Part shown: in pieces, positions 1 through 8,024 of the stretch
How the letters are laid out: every line of letters begins with the position of its first letter
How positions within the stretch are numbered: the stretch's first letter is position 1
From: CAXXOK01 sp035353615
GTDB taxonomy: Bacteria > Bacillota > Clostridia > Christensenellales > Aristaeellaceae
Length of the DNA: 64,000 bases
Direction of reading: 5' to 3'
NCBI GenBank assembly: GCA_035353615.1
Contig: DAOPZY010000010.1
Span: 1 to 64,000, forward strand
The notes under the pieces: generated by a model
Seen by the model: the letters and a program-made list of their open reading frames with translations, nothing else
The model's database searches: none
Told to the model about the DNA's origin: nothing
Translations under genes and position numbers: made by a program

Positions 1-2
1 GA

Positions 3-104
3 TTTGTGCCACAAAATCACTCCTTCCAACAGTATGTGGCGGAGGGGATAGATGGGCTGAATGCGTTTGTTCAACAGGGTTTGACGATTTCTTTTCACTG
101 TTAA
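3..104 (+). CDS. C-terminal end of an unidentified protein (partial)
   Basis: An open frame enters from the left edge and stops at TAA 102-104. The visible tail is about 33 residues (ending GLTISFHC) and reads like ordinary protein, with codons such as GCG GAG GGG. I do not recognise the family. It lies about 50 bases upstream of the promoter of the next gene and in the same direction, so it may belong to the same acquired segment. The other two forward frames give less protein-like sequence, but the stretch is short, so the call is tentative. Confidence 0.35.
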   Translation, partial: FVPQNHSFQQYVAEGIDGLNAFVQQGLTISFHC

Positions 105-151
105 TATTATACCAAAATTTTCTAAAAAAATCTTATCGTGCGGAATGTCTA

Positions 152-181
152 TTTACGAAACGAAGTTTGCCGTGATATAAT
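152..181 (+). promoter_or_regulatory. Sigma-A-type promoter of the TIGR04141 gene
   Basis: TTTACG at 152-157 and TATAAT at 176-181 are separated by 18 bases, with TGA directly before the -10 (extended -10). Transcription would start near 188, which excludes the upstream in-frame GTG at 138 as the start codon. Confidence 0.6.
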
Positions 182-215
182 AATTACATTATTTGTATAT
201 AAGGAGTATGAACAG

Positions 216-1847
216 ATGGTAACTATAAACGTCTATAAAGTCGATTCCACAAAGCATCAGCAATTTATTCAAAAACTCAATGCTTCAATGAACTATATTG
301 ACACAATTAATAAAAAAATTGAGCAAGGCGATACAATAATTTGCTATGGCCTATCGTTGTACTTATCTCGTCCTCAAGCAACGCGTGATATTGGATGGCA
401 TTGGGTACTAGCTGCCTTTTCTCAAGAAGATTTGCAGCGAGAAGTTGCTCCAAAAGCTGTTTTGCTTATTGAGGTAAACGAAGAGCAATACGCTTTAACT
501 TTTGGATATTCTTTTTTTATAGTCGATCAATTCTGCGATAAGGATTTCGGGTTTAATTTTGCGCGAAAGCATAAATTCACAGAGATAAAAACCACGGCAC
601 TCGTAACTCCCAGCGCACGCCGCAATAAAACAGTCAATACATATATTAATTACAACGAGTTAGAATTTGATAGTGGAGAATCATTTGCAAAGATTAAAGG
701 TAAGGCACAGCTAGAAGATGGTTTCACACTTTTTAAACAGACATTAGAAATAGGTAATTCGATAAGAATCACAACAGAAAATGATAGTCTAGATACTGTC
801 ATTGAAGTAATTCAATATATAGAGAAAACAATAGCATCACCAATAGAGCATTATAAAATTCCTGTGTTTTCAAAAGTCAGCGACACGGATTTACTTAATA
901 CCTTGGATGCTAAATTGAGAAGTGATGTTCTGGAAAACCCTGCAACGATAAATATCGCTGAACTCGATATTGTAGGCGTTACAGAAGTTTTTAATAACAA
1001 CGATGGTGAGTTTGTATTAAAGGTTGGTTCTAGTACAAAATCCGTTTCTCAGCTATCGTTTGATACTCTAGAAGAATTCTGCAATCAAAATGCACTTCAA
1101 ATGGGAAAGGTGCTACTCGATATTGATGTGATTAGTATGAAGGATGGTACTTCGATAAGAACTGACCCAATTTATAAACTTATAGATGTTACGGATGATG
1201 CCAATCGTTGCTTGCTTTCTAAAGGTGTTTGGTATAAGTATAATGACGATTATATGCGATATCTTAGCGATTCAATATCTGAAATTGCGGTTGAATATCA
1301 TCCCGAATTTGATTTTTCTAGTGATATACTTTCGCGGTACCAAGAGCAAAAATATATTAATGAAAAGGATGATCCTATTTATACGGGGAAAACCCTAGAA
1401 CAAATTCGCATATCTATACAAAAAAAATACTATACCGAACGCAGCTTTAACAATTTGAGACATGATAGAGATGGTTTTGAAAATTATGATAGAGTATCCT
1501 ATAGCATCGGTCACGCACAGATTGAACTAATGGATTTATACAAAGATGGGAAGATGTTTGCTGTAAAAATTGGCAAGTCTTCATCAAAACTATGCTATGT
1601 TGTAGATCAATCACTGTCGTCTTTGAAATTGTATAAACACAGAATGCTTGAGGGAATGCCGACAATCGATACGGTCGTGGTTTGGATAATTCTTGAGCAA
1701 AGGAATAGATTAAACGATGTTGAAGGCAAACCAGATATAAATGAGCTAGAAATGATGATGCTCAAAAACAAACTGGATCAGTGGAAAAAAGAAGTACGTT
1801 TACAAGGCTTGAAGCCTCTGATATATATCAACTACTATATAGACTGA
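216..1847 (+). CDS. TIGR04141/DUF6119-family sporadically distributed protein
   Basis: A 543-residue protein. The start ATG at 216 is preceded by AAGGAG at 201-206, and an upstream promoter (-10 at 176-181) rules out the longer GTG form. By recall of family layout, the N-terminal TINVYKVD segment, the central LLSKGVWYKYNDDY segment and the C-terminal IELMDLYKDG...KIGKSSSKL segment match TIGR04141/DUF6119. No signal peptide or membrane segment is visible, so it should be cytoplasmic. The biochemical activity of the family is, to my knowledge, not established. The gene is strikingly AT-rich against the GC-rich rest of the window, a sign of horizontal acquisition. Its neighbour is a decayed WYL-type regulator, a family often found at mobile or defence loci. 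A defence role would be inference only. Confidence 0.65.
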   Translation: MVTINVYKVDSTKHQQFIQKLNASMNYIDTINKKIEQGDTIICYGLSLYLSRPQATRDIGWHWVLAAFSQEDLQREVAPKAVLLIEVNEEQYALTFGYSFFIVDQFCDKDFGFNFARKHKFTEIKTTALVTPSARRNKTVNTYINYNELEFDSGESFAKIKGKAQLEDGFTLFKQTLEIGNSIRITTENDSLDTVIEVIQYIEKTIASPIEHYKIPVFSKVSDTDLLNTLDAKLRSDVLENPATINIAELDIVGVTEVFNNNDGEFVLKVGSSTKSVSQLSFDTLEEFCNQNALQMGKVLLDIDVISMKDGTSIRTDPIYKLIDVTDDANRCLLSKGVWYKYNDDYMRYLSDSISEIAVEYHPEFDFSSDILSRYQEQKYINEKDDPIYTGKTLEQIRISIQKKYYTERSFNNLRHDRDGFENYDRVSYSIGHAQIELMDLYKDGKMFAVKIGKSSSKLCYVVDQSLSSLKLYKHRMLEGMPTIDTVVVWIILEQRNRLNDVEGKPDINELEMMMLKNKLDQWKKEVRLQGLKPLIYINYYID

Positions 1848-1899
1848 ATTGTACTAATCTGAAAAGGTATCGAAGAAAATTGTAGGGAGTTGTACAAAC

Positions 1900-2294
1900 T
1901 TGAAGTCCGAAGGCCAAAAGTTGAAGCTTTTCACACTAAAACGTATCCTTGAAGAGAACACCGACGAGCATCACGGCTTAACCATGCAGCGTATTTTGGA
2001 ACAGTTGTCGATGAATGGGGTTACAGCAGAAGCAAGAGCATCTATGAAGATTTTGCGGCATTGGAACAATTGTGGTTTGAGGTGCTTTCGGACAAGCACA
2101 AGTCAACCGAATATCGGCTGTCCGGCAGGCTCTTTCAGCTTTCCGAAATCAAGCTGCTGATTGATAGCATCCAGTCTTCCAAGTTCCTATCCGAAGCCAA
2201 AACGCGGGAACTGATTAAGAGGCTGGAAACACAGTGCAGCAAGTATGAGGCGTTAAGCCTGTAAAGGCAAGTAGCCGTTGCTAACCGCGTCAAG
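1900..2294 (+). pseudogene. Decayed WYL-domain (DeoR-like) regulator, N-terminal half
   Basis: The reading begins at TTG 1900 after AGGGAG and encodes a winged-helix N-terminus of the kind found in WYL regulators (KLKLFTLKRILEENTDEH). The frame breaks at about 2032: restoring one base after 2031 turns AEARASMKI into AERKSIYEDFAALEQL, the usual family sequence, so a one-base deletion is likely. The second segment continues through LIDSIQSSKFLSEAKTRELI and stops at TAA 2262. Reading through that stop gives RQVAVANRVK, also family-like, so TAA probably arose from CAA. The WYL domain itself is missing: homology fades near 2294. This is a remnant with at least two inactivating changes plus a 3' truncation. 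Confidence 0.8.
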
Positions 2295-2383
2295 CATAGC
2301 GCACCAAACAATCAAAACCGTCTTAAAAAACGGAAATCCCTATTGCAAGCCAATTCGCATCAAAGCCGCAAATCCACGATCAA

Positions 2384-2411
2384 GGGCGGCCCTCCCGAAG
2401 GATGGCCGCCC
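2384..2411 (-). terminator. Hairpin downstream of the isomerase-like gene
   Basis: GGGCGGCC at 2384-2391 pairs with GGCCGCCC at 2404-2411 around a 12-base loop, 11 bases after the stop codon of the minus-strand gene. The T-tract is weak, so termination efficiency is uncertain. Confidence 0.45.
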
Positions 2412-2421
2412 CGATATTCAA

Positions 2422-3225
2422 TTACACCGTTCGCATAAAATTGGCAAAATGCGCGAACACAATACCTGGTTCTTCCAGCGTCGTGTCCCACCGTTTCACC
2501 CATTCCAGCGAATGGAATCCGTCATACCCCTGCGCGCGTAAAACGTGGATGGCTTCTTCCAGCGGAACATCGCCAAACCCGGGTAGGGTGTAATGGTAGC
2601 TTTCGGCCGTGCCGGCGCTGTCCTTAAAATGCGTGTGCCATAACCAGGGCTTTAAATTATCCACCGTCGTCTGCGGTTTTTCCCCCATAAAACGGTAGGG
2701 ATGGTGCACGTCCCACAGTGCGCCAACGCTGTCCGAGCTGATGAGGCTTAGCATCCGGGCCAGCTTTTCGCTGTTGCTCCACACGCCGTGCGTTTCAATC
2801 AGCAGCTTCACGCCATGGGCCTTGGCCATCTCGCCCAACCGCACGGCATGGTCGCGCACAAACCCTTCGTCCACCGTGCCAACCGGCTGCGGTACAGGCG
2901 CGGTTGCCATCATGCGCACATAGGGCGTACCTAGCTTCTGGGCCAAAAGCGCATAGGCTTCCAGCTCCGCATCCACCGATTTTTCATTTTCGCGCAGGTG
3001 AATGCAGCAGTCGCTGTCCAGGCATGGGATGGAAAGGTTCATCCGTTTCAGTTCGGCAAGGGTCTGGGGCAGGTTGTCGTCGGAAAAATCCGGCACGCTT
3101 GGCACGGATATATCCTTGCCTACGCCGCGGATTTCCACCCCCTGATAGCCTAAATCAACCGCCGTCGCCGTGATTTCCCGAAAGCTCCAACGCGGACAGC
3201 CCAGTGTGGAAAAGCTGATTTTCAT
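2422..3225 (-). CDS. Sugar phosphate isomerase/epimerase-like TIM-barrel protein
   Basis: A 267-residue protein of the xylose isomerase-like / AP endonuclease 2 superfamily. Features visible are the N-terminal MKISFSTLGCP strand, GYQGVEIRG, KLLIETHGVWSN (metal-ligand Glu and His region), LWDVHHPYR, WHTHFKD and the C-terminal HSLEW ligand region. These fit a divalent-metal TIM barrel that isomerises or epimerises a sugar or sugar acid. The substrate cannot be read from sequence. Length is typical. No transporter or kinase of a sugar pathway is adjacent, and the gene appears monocistronic, with its own promoter at 3261-3289 and a hairpin after the stop. No signal peptide is present, so it is cytoplasmic. 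Confidence 0.85.
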   Translation of the reverse strand: MKISFSTLGCPRWSFREITATAVDLGYQGVEIRGVGKDISVPSVPDFSDDNLPQTLAELKRMNLSIPCLDSDCCIHLRENEKSVDAELEAYALLAQKLGTPYVRMMATAPVPQPVGTVDEGFVRDHAVRLGEMAKAHGVKLLIETHGVWSNSEKLARMLSLISSDSVGALWDVHHPYRFMGEKPQTTVDNLKPWLWHTHFKDSAGTAESYHYTLPGFGDVPLEEAIHVLRAQGYDGFHSLEWVKRWDTTLEEPGIVFAHFANFMRTV

Positions 3226-3260
3226 GACCTTGCCCCCCGTATTGCATATCGAATGTCATT

Positions 3261-3289
3261 ATGATATCATTGCATTATCGGTTGGTCAA
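3261..3289 (-). promoter_or_regulatory. Promoter of the isomerase-like gene
   Basis: On the minus strand TTGACC (3289-3284) and TATCAT (3266-3261) are 17 bases apart. The -10 overlaps the palindrome ATGATATCAT (3261-3270), a possible operator. Confidence 0.55.
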
Positions 3290-3343
3290 GTAGCATCATA
3301 GAATGATCCTGTGCGGATGAACGGAATCAATGGAGGGGCAGGC

Positions 3344-4660
3344 ATGCGGAGGCAACGCGGGCAAAGGAGAAGGGTATCACTGGGCACGGTTGTGATCCTC
3401 ACGCTCACGGCGCTCGTTGTCAGCGGATGCGTTTTTTTGTTCCCTAAATTGGTAGGTAACATTGAACTCCGGGTGGACCCCCAGCAAATGGGCGTGGCTA
3501 TCAATCAGGCTGTCCGGGGCATCAGCTCGGGGCAGGGAGCGCAAGCGACCGTTCTACCCGACGCGACCCCGGCCACCGCGCCGCCTTTGGATATGGCGAC
3601 GTTCGCGCCCACCGCGACGCAGGCCGTGACCCGCAGCCTGACGCTTACGGCGGGCGGCTCCATCAAGATTGACACACAAATTCAAAAAGCCTGCACCGGC
3701 GCGGAGGGGTATAGCTTCGGGCCGCTGCTGGAGCAGTTGGCCGGCAGTTTCCAGAGCGAGCTGAATTTGGCGACGCTTGAAAACCTGACGGTATCCACAG
3801 AAAAGCTGACCGATATCAATATGCCTGCGGACGCGCTGGCCGCGCTTGGGCAGGCGGGCATCAATGTGGTATGCAGCGGGTTTTACGGCGCCCTGAACAA
3901 TGGGGTTTCCGGGTTGAGCACAACGCTGGCCGCGCTTGCGCAAAGCGGGATTACCCCCTACGGCGTTTATACCTCGCAGGAGAGCCGCAACCATGTGGTC
4001 ACCCTGCAAACGGAGGAATTAACTGTTGCGCTGCTCAGCTTCCAAAGCGAGCTGAGCGCGGCTGGGAAAAAGCGCACCACCGCCCAGGAGCAGGGCTATG
4101 TGATTGCTCCGCTGACGTTGCCGACCATCGCGGAGGATATTTCCGCCGCGCGCGCCGCCGGCGCGCAGGTGGTGATCGTTTCGCTCTGTTGGGGCAAGGA
4201 AAGCTCAACCCAGCCCAACGCCACCCAAAAGGAACTCGCGCAAGGGATTGCCGACGCCGGGGCGGATATCATTCTGGGCACGCACAGCGGCGCGCTGCAA
4301 CCCATCGCCCTGCTAACCGCGACCCGAGCGGACGGCTCGCAGCACCAAACGCTATGCGCCTATTCCCTTGGAAATGTGCTGGAATCCGACCGTTCGGACC
4401 GCGACGCCATTTCCGGCGCGCTGCTTCATATCAGCATGGCATACGATCTTGCCGCCGATCAGCTGAATTTTTCGGAGCTGACCTATACGCCCACGTATGT
4501 GTGGCGCGGAAAAATTGACGGCAAAACCACCTACCGGGTGTTGCGGAGCAACGCGGAACCGCCCGCGTTTGTGGATAGCGATCAGCAAAATGTAATGGAA
4601 CGCTGCCTGAAGCTGGTACGGGACGCATTGCAAGGCTCGCCGGTGACCGAAGCGCCCTGA
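3344..4660 (+). CDS. Membrane-anchored CapA-like protein, metal ligands replaced
   Basis: A 438-residue protein starting at ATG 3344, with GGAGGGG five bases upstream. The earlier in-frame GTG at 3311 lacks a ribosome binding site. A basic N-terminus (RRQRGQRRR) precedes one membrane segment, followed by an Ala/Thr/Pro-rich linker to about residue 95 and an extracytoplasmic domain. The fold follows the CapA/PgsA poly-gamma-glutamate family, but each metal-site motif is altered: the expected GD-type first motif reads LTAGGSIKI, NLE reads TLE, the NNHxxDYG motif reads FYGALNNG, HWG reads CWG, and GHHPHxxQ reads GTHSGALQ. Family knowledge says these residues bind the metals, so this copy is probably non-catalytic (inference). 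No capB/C genes are nearby. It converges with aarF and ends at a hairpin. Confidence 0.75.
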   Translation: MRRQRGQRRRVSLGTVVILTLTALVVSGCVFLFPKLVGNIELRVDPQQMGVAINQAVRGISSGQGAQATVLPDATPATAPPLDMATFAPTATQAVTRSLTLTAGGSIKIDTQIQKACTGAEGYSFGPLLEQLAGSFQSELNLATLENLTVSTEKLTDINMPADALAALGQAGINVVCSGFYGALNNGVSGLSTTLAALAQSGITPYGVYTSQESRNHVVTLQTEELTVALLSFQSELSAAGKKRTTAQEQGYVIAPLTLPTIAEDISAARAAGAQVVIVSLCWGKESSTQPNATQKELAQGIADAGADIILGTHSGALQPIALLTATRADGSQHQTLCAYSLGNVLESDRSDRDAISGALLHISMAYDLAADQLNFSELTYTPTYVWRGKIDGKTTYRVLRSNAEPPAFVDSDQQNVMERCLKLVRDALQGSPVTEAP

Positions 4661-4689
4661 AGCGCGCCAGACCCAAATGATCAATACAG

Positions 4690-4723
4690 AAACGCCCGGG
4701 GCCATGAAAGCCTGCGGGCGTTT
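4690..4723 (+). terminator. Terminator of the CapA-like gene
   Basis: AAACGCCCG (4690-4698) pairs with CGGGCGTTT (4715-4723), 30 bases after the stop codon. It can also act on the converging gene. Confidence 0.6.
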
Positions 4724-4809
4724 GCTATGAAAGCACATGTCGCGCACGATGCGTTTCCGAGGGTTTGCCTTTGCCGGGCGCGGAATATACCCGCACTTCC
4801 GATGTGTTT

Positions 4810-6396
4810 TCAGGCTTTCCGCCTTCCCCGCCACCAGCCCGCAATCGCCAGAACCGCTGCCGCCCCGTAGCCGACAACGCTGATCCACGGCAACCCAAAC
4901 CAGAGCGGTTGCGCCGTGGAAAGGGTCGTAAGGCTGGCGCCGAGTATGCACGCGGATAGGATCAGCGTGCGGTTCAGACGGGTCGCGCGTTGGTTTTCCG
5001 CCTGTTGCGCCGCTTGGGAAGGCTGCTGGTCCATATGCAAACGAAGATCGCCCTTGAGGGCGGAACGCAGCGCATCGTTCAGCAGCGCCGGCGTGCTAAG
5101 CGACTTCTGCGCGGATTCGTACAGCGCCCTTGCGTTGGTAAGGACCGTCTGCCGCAAGGAAAAATCGTGAAACGCGTTTTGCCCGAAACGTTGGGTAATA
5201 ATCTGCATCAGGTTTACATCGGGGCTGATGCTGGCGATCAACCCTTCCAGCGTGCTGACGCCGCGCCCCAACAGCGTAACCCCCGGCGGCAGGGCCAGAT
5301 GGTGTCTTTGGGCAAGGTCTAACACTTCCTGCATGATGCTGCTGAAATTCATGGTGCCGATATCAATTTCCAGATATTGGGATAACATGGCGTCCACATC
5401 GGCATATAGCGCGTCGCGCTGCACGGGCGCGCTGTGCTTGCTGATGGCAAGCACGGCTTCGGTCACGCCGCCGATATCCCGCGTCGCCGCCGCGCCGAGC
5501 GCTTTTTGGAAAGCCGCGCGGTCCTTGGCGGTCAGCGTGCCCATCATGCCCAAATCCAGCCAAACAATTTGCCCATCGCGGATCAGTAAATTACCGGGAT
5601 GCGGGTCCGCCTGAAAAAAGCCGTCGTCCAACACCTGTTTCAGGTAATTGGCGCATAGTTTGAGGCCAATTTCGGACAAACTGTACCCTTGTGTGAGGAG
5701 CGCCGCCTGATTGTCAATCGGGATGCCGTCCACCGCTTCCATCACCAGCACCTGCCGGGTGGAATACTCCCGAAACACATGCGGGCAGGTCACATAAGCC
5801 ACATCCTGATTGAGGCGGGCAAAGGTTTCCGCGTTGTCCGCCTCATGGACAAAGTTCAACTCCTGTTTGGAAACCGACCACATTTCCTCTATCACCATGG
5901 CGAAATCGACGGTTTCCCCGGTGGGCGTCAGCTTCACCAGTCTGGCAACCTTCCGCAAAAGCGCAAGGTCGCTTGCCATTTTTTGATAAATCCCCTCGCG
6001 CTGAACCTTGAGCACCACCCGGGTGCCATCCGGTAGGGTGGCGCGGTGCGCCTGCGCGATGCTGGCGCTGCCCAGCGGCACGGGGTCAAAGGTTGGGAAA
6101 ACCTCCGAAAGCGGTCGGCCCAACGAAGCCTCCACCACCCGCCGAACCTCGTCCGCCGGCATGGGCGCCACTTCGGTGCGCAGCTTTTGCAGTTCGTCGC
6201 AATAGGCGCGGGGGAGGATATCCGGGCGCATGGACATCATTTGGCCAAGCTTAACAAAGGTCGGCCCCAACGCCTCCACAATCTGGCGAAGCTTCTCAGG
6301 GGTCAGGCCGGCCAATATGCGATGTTTGCGAAGGATGCGCGTAATCTCGAGCAGTCGGGCCGTTCCGCTCGGTTGGCGCTTATTCGGCTTGCTCAT
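4810..6396 (-). CDS. AarF/UbiB-type ABC1 atypical kinase
   Basis: A 528-residue member of the ABC1/ADCK/UbiB family. Visible signatures are the family-specific KxGQ motif (KLGQMMSMRPDILP), the Ala-rich nucleotide loop (PLGSASIAQAH), the VVLKVQ lysine, the catalytic loop QADPHPGNLL and the metal-binding WLDLGMMG. Two C-terminal hydrophobic segments after about residue 460 should anchor it in the membrane. In ubiquinone producers UbiB supports quinone biosynthesis; in Clostridia the role is unclear, and lipid or isoprenoid handling is a reasonable guess. It follows the phasin-like gene with a 17-base overlap, so the two are co-transcribed and probably translationally coupled. Confidence 0.9.
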   Translation of the reverse strand: MSKPNKRQPSGTARLLEITRILRKHRILAGLTPEKLRQIVEALGPTFVKLGQMMSMRPDILPRAYCDELQKLRTEVAPMPADEVRRVVEASLGRPLSEVFPTFDPVPLGSASIAQAHRATLPDGTRVVLKVQREGIYQKMASDLALLRKVARLVKLTPTGETVDFAMVIEEMWSVSKQELNFVHEADNAETFARLNQDVAYVTCPHVFREYSTRQVLVMEAVDGIPIDNQAALLTQGYSLSEIGLKLCANYLKQVLDDGFFQADPHPGNLLIRDGQIVWLDLGMMGTLTAKDRAAFQKALGAAATRDIGGVTEAVLAISKHSAPVQRDALYADVDAMLSQYLEIDIGTMNFSSIMQEVLDLAQRHHLALPPGVTLLGRGVSTLEGLIASISPDVNLMQIITQRFGQNAFHDFSLRQTVLTNARALYESAQKSLSTPALLNDALRSALKGDLRLHMDQQPSQAAQQAENQRATRLNRTLILSACILGASLTTLSTAQPLWFGLPWISVVGYGAAAVLAIAGWWRGRRKA

Positions 6397-6703
6397 TCGC
6401 CTTTGGTTCGCTGTCCAGCGCGTTCAGTTTTTCCCGCACAGCCGCGCGTTCCTCCGCGCTGAAAGCCTCGAGCGCGGTCAGCACGGCGCTCAGGTCCAGT
6501 TTGGTTTCCACAACGGTCACGTGTTCCTTCACCGCTTGCTGAACCTCGCGGTGCAGCCGCTCGTTCATCACTTTTCCCTGCGCAAGGGTTTCTTCGCCCC
6601 GTTTGGCAAGCGATTCCAACGCCTCCTGTGTTTTTTCCGAGGCGACGCTGGCCGCGCCGAGGCCGGCCATGGCCAGTTTCCGCAAATCATCCTGAATGCT
6701 CAT
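6380..6703 (-). CDS. Small phasin-like helical protein
   Basis: A 107-residue protein starting at the ATG at 6703, preceded by AGGAGG six bases upstream. A longer form would start at 6718 without a proper ribosome binding site. The sequence is rich in Ala, Glu, Lys and Gln with a heptad-like pattern from about residue 15 to 75, as in phasin-family proteins often found beside AarF genes in Clostridia. There is no signal peptide or membrane segment. The end overlaps the aarF start by 17 bases, which suggests it regulates or accompanies the membrane kinase. Polyhydroxyalkanoate binding is not implied by anything else in the window. Confidence 0.75.
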   Translation of the reverse strand: MSIQDDLRKLAMAGLGAASVASEKTQEALESLAKRGEETLAQGKVMNERLHREVQQAVKEHVTVVETKLDLSAVLTALEAFSAEERAAVREKLNALDSEPKANEQAE

Positions 6704-6804
6704 ATTAAACCTCCTCAATTCATACCCGAACGGAAAAAATATCCGTCCCTAGGGTATACGTTCGCGCTTCGGTCCGCAAACCCTTTTCCGCGCTCTCCGC
6801 TCGC

Positions 6805-6833
6805 TTTACAGGCCCCGCGCCGCGTGATATGAT
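6805..6833 (+). promoter_or_regulatory. Promoter of the PAP2-UndK fusion gene
   Basis: TTTACA (6805-6810) and TATGAT (6828-6833) are 17 bases apart, with TGA before the -10. Confidence 0.6.
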
Positions 6834-6864
6834 AGGCTGTAACCGCGTAAAGGGAGGCACAGGA

Positions 6865-7878
6865 ATGAAAAAGCGAACCCTATGGATGCTGTTGGGGTTT
6901 ATCTTTTGCGCAACGGTTTTTCTGGCAATCGCGTTCAATTTGCAAAACGGGACTTTGCATTCGCTGGATCTGTCGGTCACCGCCGCGCTGGTCGCCTGGC
7001 GTTCGCCGACCCTGACCGGCATCATGAAGGGAATGACGGCCCTGTGCGCGCCTGTCATCCTGCTGCTCATCTGCCTTGCGCTGATGTATCTTTACCGGAA
7101 AAAGCATTACAGCATCCCTATCGCCATCAACCTGATGGTTTCCGTATCGCTGAACTACACGCTCAAAAACGTGTTCCTGCGCGAGCGCCCGCCGCTGATT
7201 TACCGCGCGGTGGCTGAAACCGGATACAGCTTTCCCAGCGGACACGCGATGGCCGCCATGGCGTTTTACGGTTTTCTGATTTATATCGTTGCGCAATCCG
7301 CTTGGGGACAGCGGCCAAAACGACTGATGATCGGCCTGATGAGCCTGGTAATCGCGCTTGTTGGGTTTAGCCGGGTGTATCTGGGCGTGCATTACTTAAG
7401 CGACGTTGTCGCGGGTTTTGCCCTCTCCGCCGCCTACCTGATCGTTTATTCCGCCGTTGTGGGGCGATATCTGCATCAGGACAGGGGCGCGCCCCTCGCC
7501 GCCCCGGAAGCATTCAAGAGCGGACGGCTCGCGGACAGCTTTTCCTATGCGTTTGACGGCTTAGCCGCAGGTTTTAAGAACGAACGGAACATGATTGTGC
7601 ACTTCAGCGCCATGGCGCTGGTGACCGTGTTTGGGTTTCTGCTGAACATCAGCGAAGCGGAATGGGTGGCGTGCGTGATCCTGTTCGGGCTGGTGATCGG
7701 CATGGAGCTGGTTAACACCGCCGTGGAAACCACTGTGGATATCTGCATGCCGCACAGCGATCCGCGGGCCAAGGTTGCCAAGGATACGGCCGCAGGCGCG
7801 GTGATGGTGGTGTCGATTGCAGCTGCGATTGTGGGTATGGTGATCTTCTTTCCCAAATTGTGGCCGCTGGTTCATTAA
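6865..7878 (+). CDS. PAP2 phosphatase fused to undecaprenol/diacylglycerol kinase
   Basis: A 337-residue membrane protein starting at ATG 6865 behind AGGGAGG. Residues 1-205 form a PAP2 domain: a lysine and RERP at 101-109, PSGHAMA at 124-130 and SRxxLGVHYLSD at 169-180 are the three phosphatase motifs. Residues 222-337 form a DgkA/UndK-type kinase with SYAFDGLAAGFKNERN, GMELVNTAVE (279-288) and AKDTAAGAV. PAP2 enzymes dephosphorylate lipid (pyro)phosphates such as undecaprenyl pyrophosphate; UndK phosphorylates undecaprenol. One polypeptide therefore carries a phosphatase and a kinase acting on the same carrier-lipid pool. The simplest reading is balanced recycling of undecaprenyl phosphate. 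All catalytic motifs appear intact. It is followed by an unrelated gene 146 bases downstream. Confidence 0.9.
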   Translation: MKKRTLWMLLGFIFCATVFLAIAFNLQNGTLHSLDLSVTAALVAWRSPTLTGIMKGMTALCAPVILLLICLALMYLYRKKHYSIPIAINLMVSVSLNYTLKNVFLRERPPLIYRAVAETGYSFPSGHAMAAMAFYGFLIYIVAQSAWGQRPKRLMIGLMSLVIALVGFSRVYLGVHYLSDVVAGFALSAAYLIVYSAVVGRYLHQDRGAPLAAPEAFKSGRLADSFSYAFDGLAAGFKNERNMIVHFSAMALVTVFGFLLNISEAEWVACVILFGLVIGMELVNTAVETTVDICMPHSDPRAKVAKDTAAGAVMVVSIAAAIVGMVIFFPKLWPLVH

Positions 7879-8024
7879 ACCGCCGGACAAGCAGGCGCCG
7901 CTGAACGGAATGCTCTCCGCCGCCGGGCAGGCGCGAAGTCAAACCTCGCGCCTGCGGTGATGCGCAAGCCAGATCAGCCGCGGCGCGCATGAACCTGCGC
8001 TTATTGGGAAAGGAGCCTGTACCA

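Noticed and set aside
138..215. Longer GTG start for the TIGR04141 gene
   Set aside because: The -10 box at 176-181 lies inside this extension, and AAGGAG fits the ATG at 216.
1..2294. Complete defence system
   Set aside because: Only one intact gene and a regulator remnant are visible, and no nuclease, methylase or toxin pair can be identified; the left flank is cut off.
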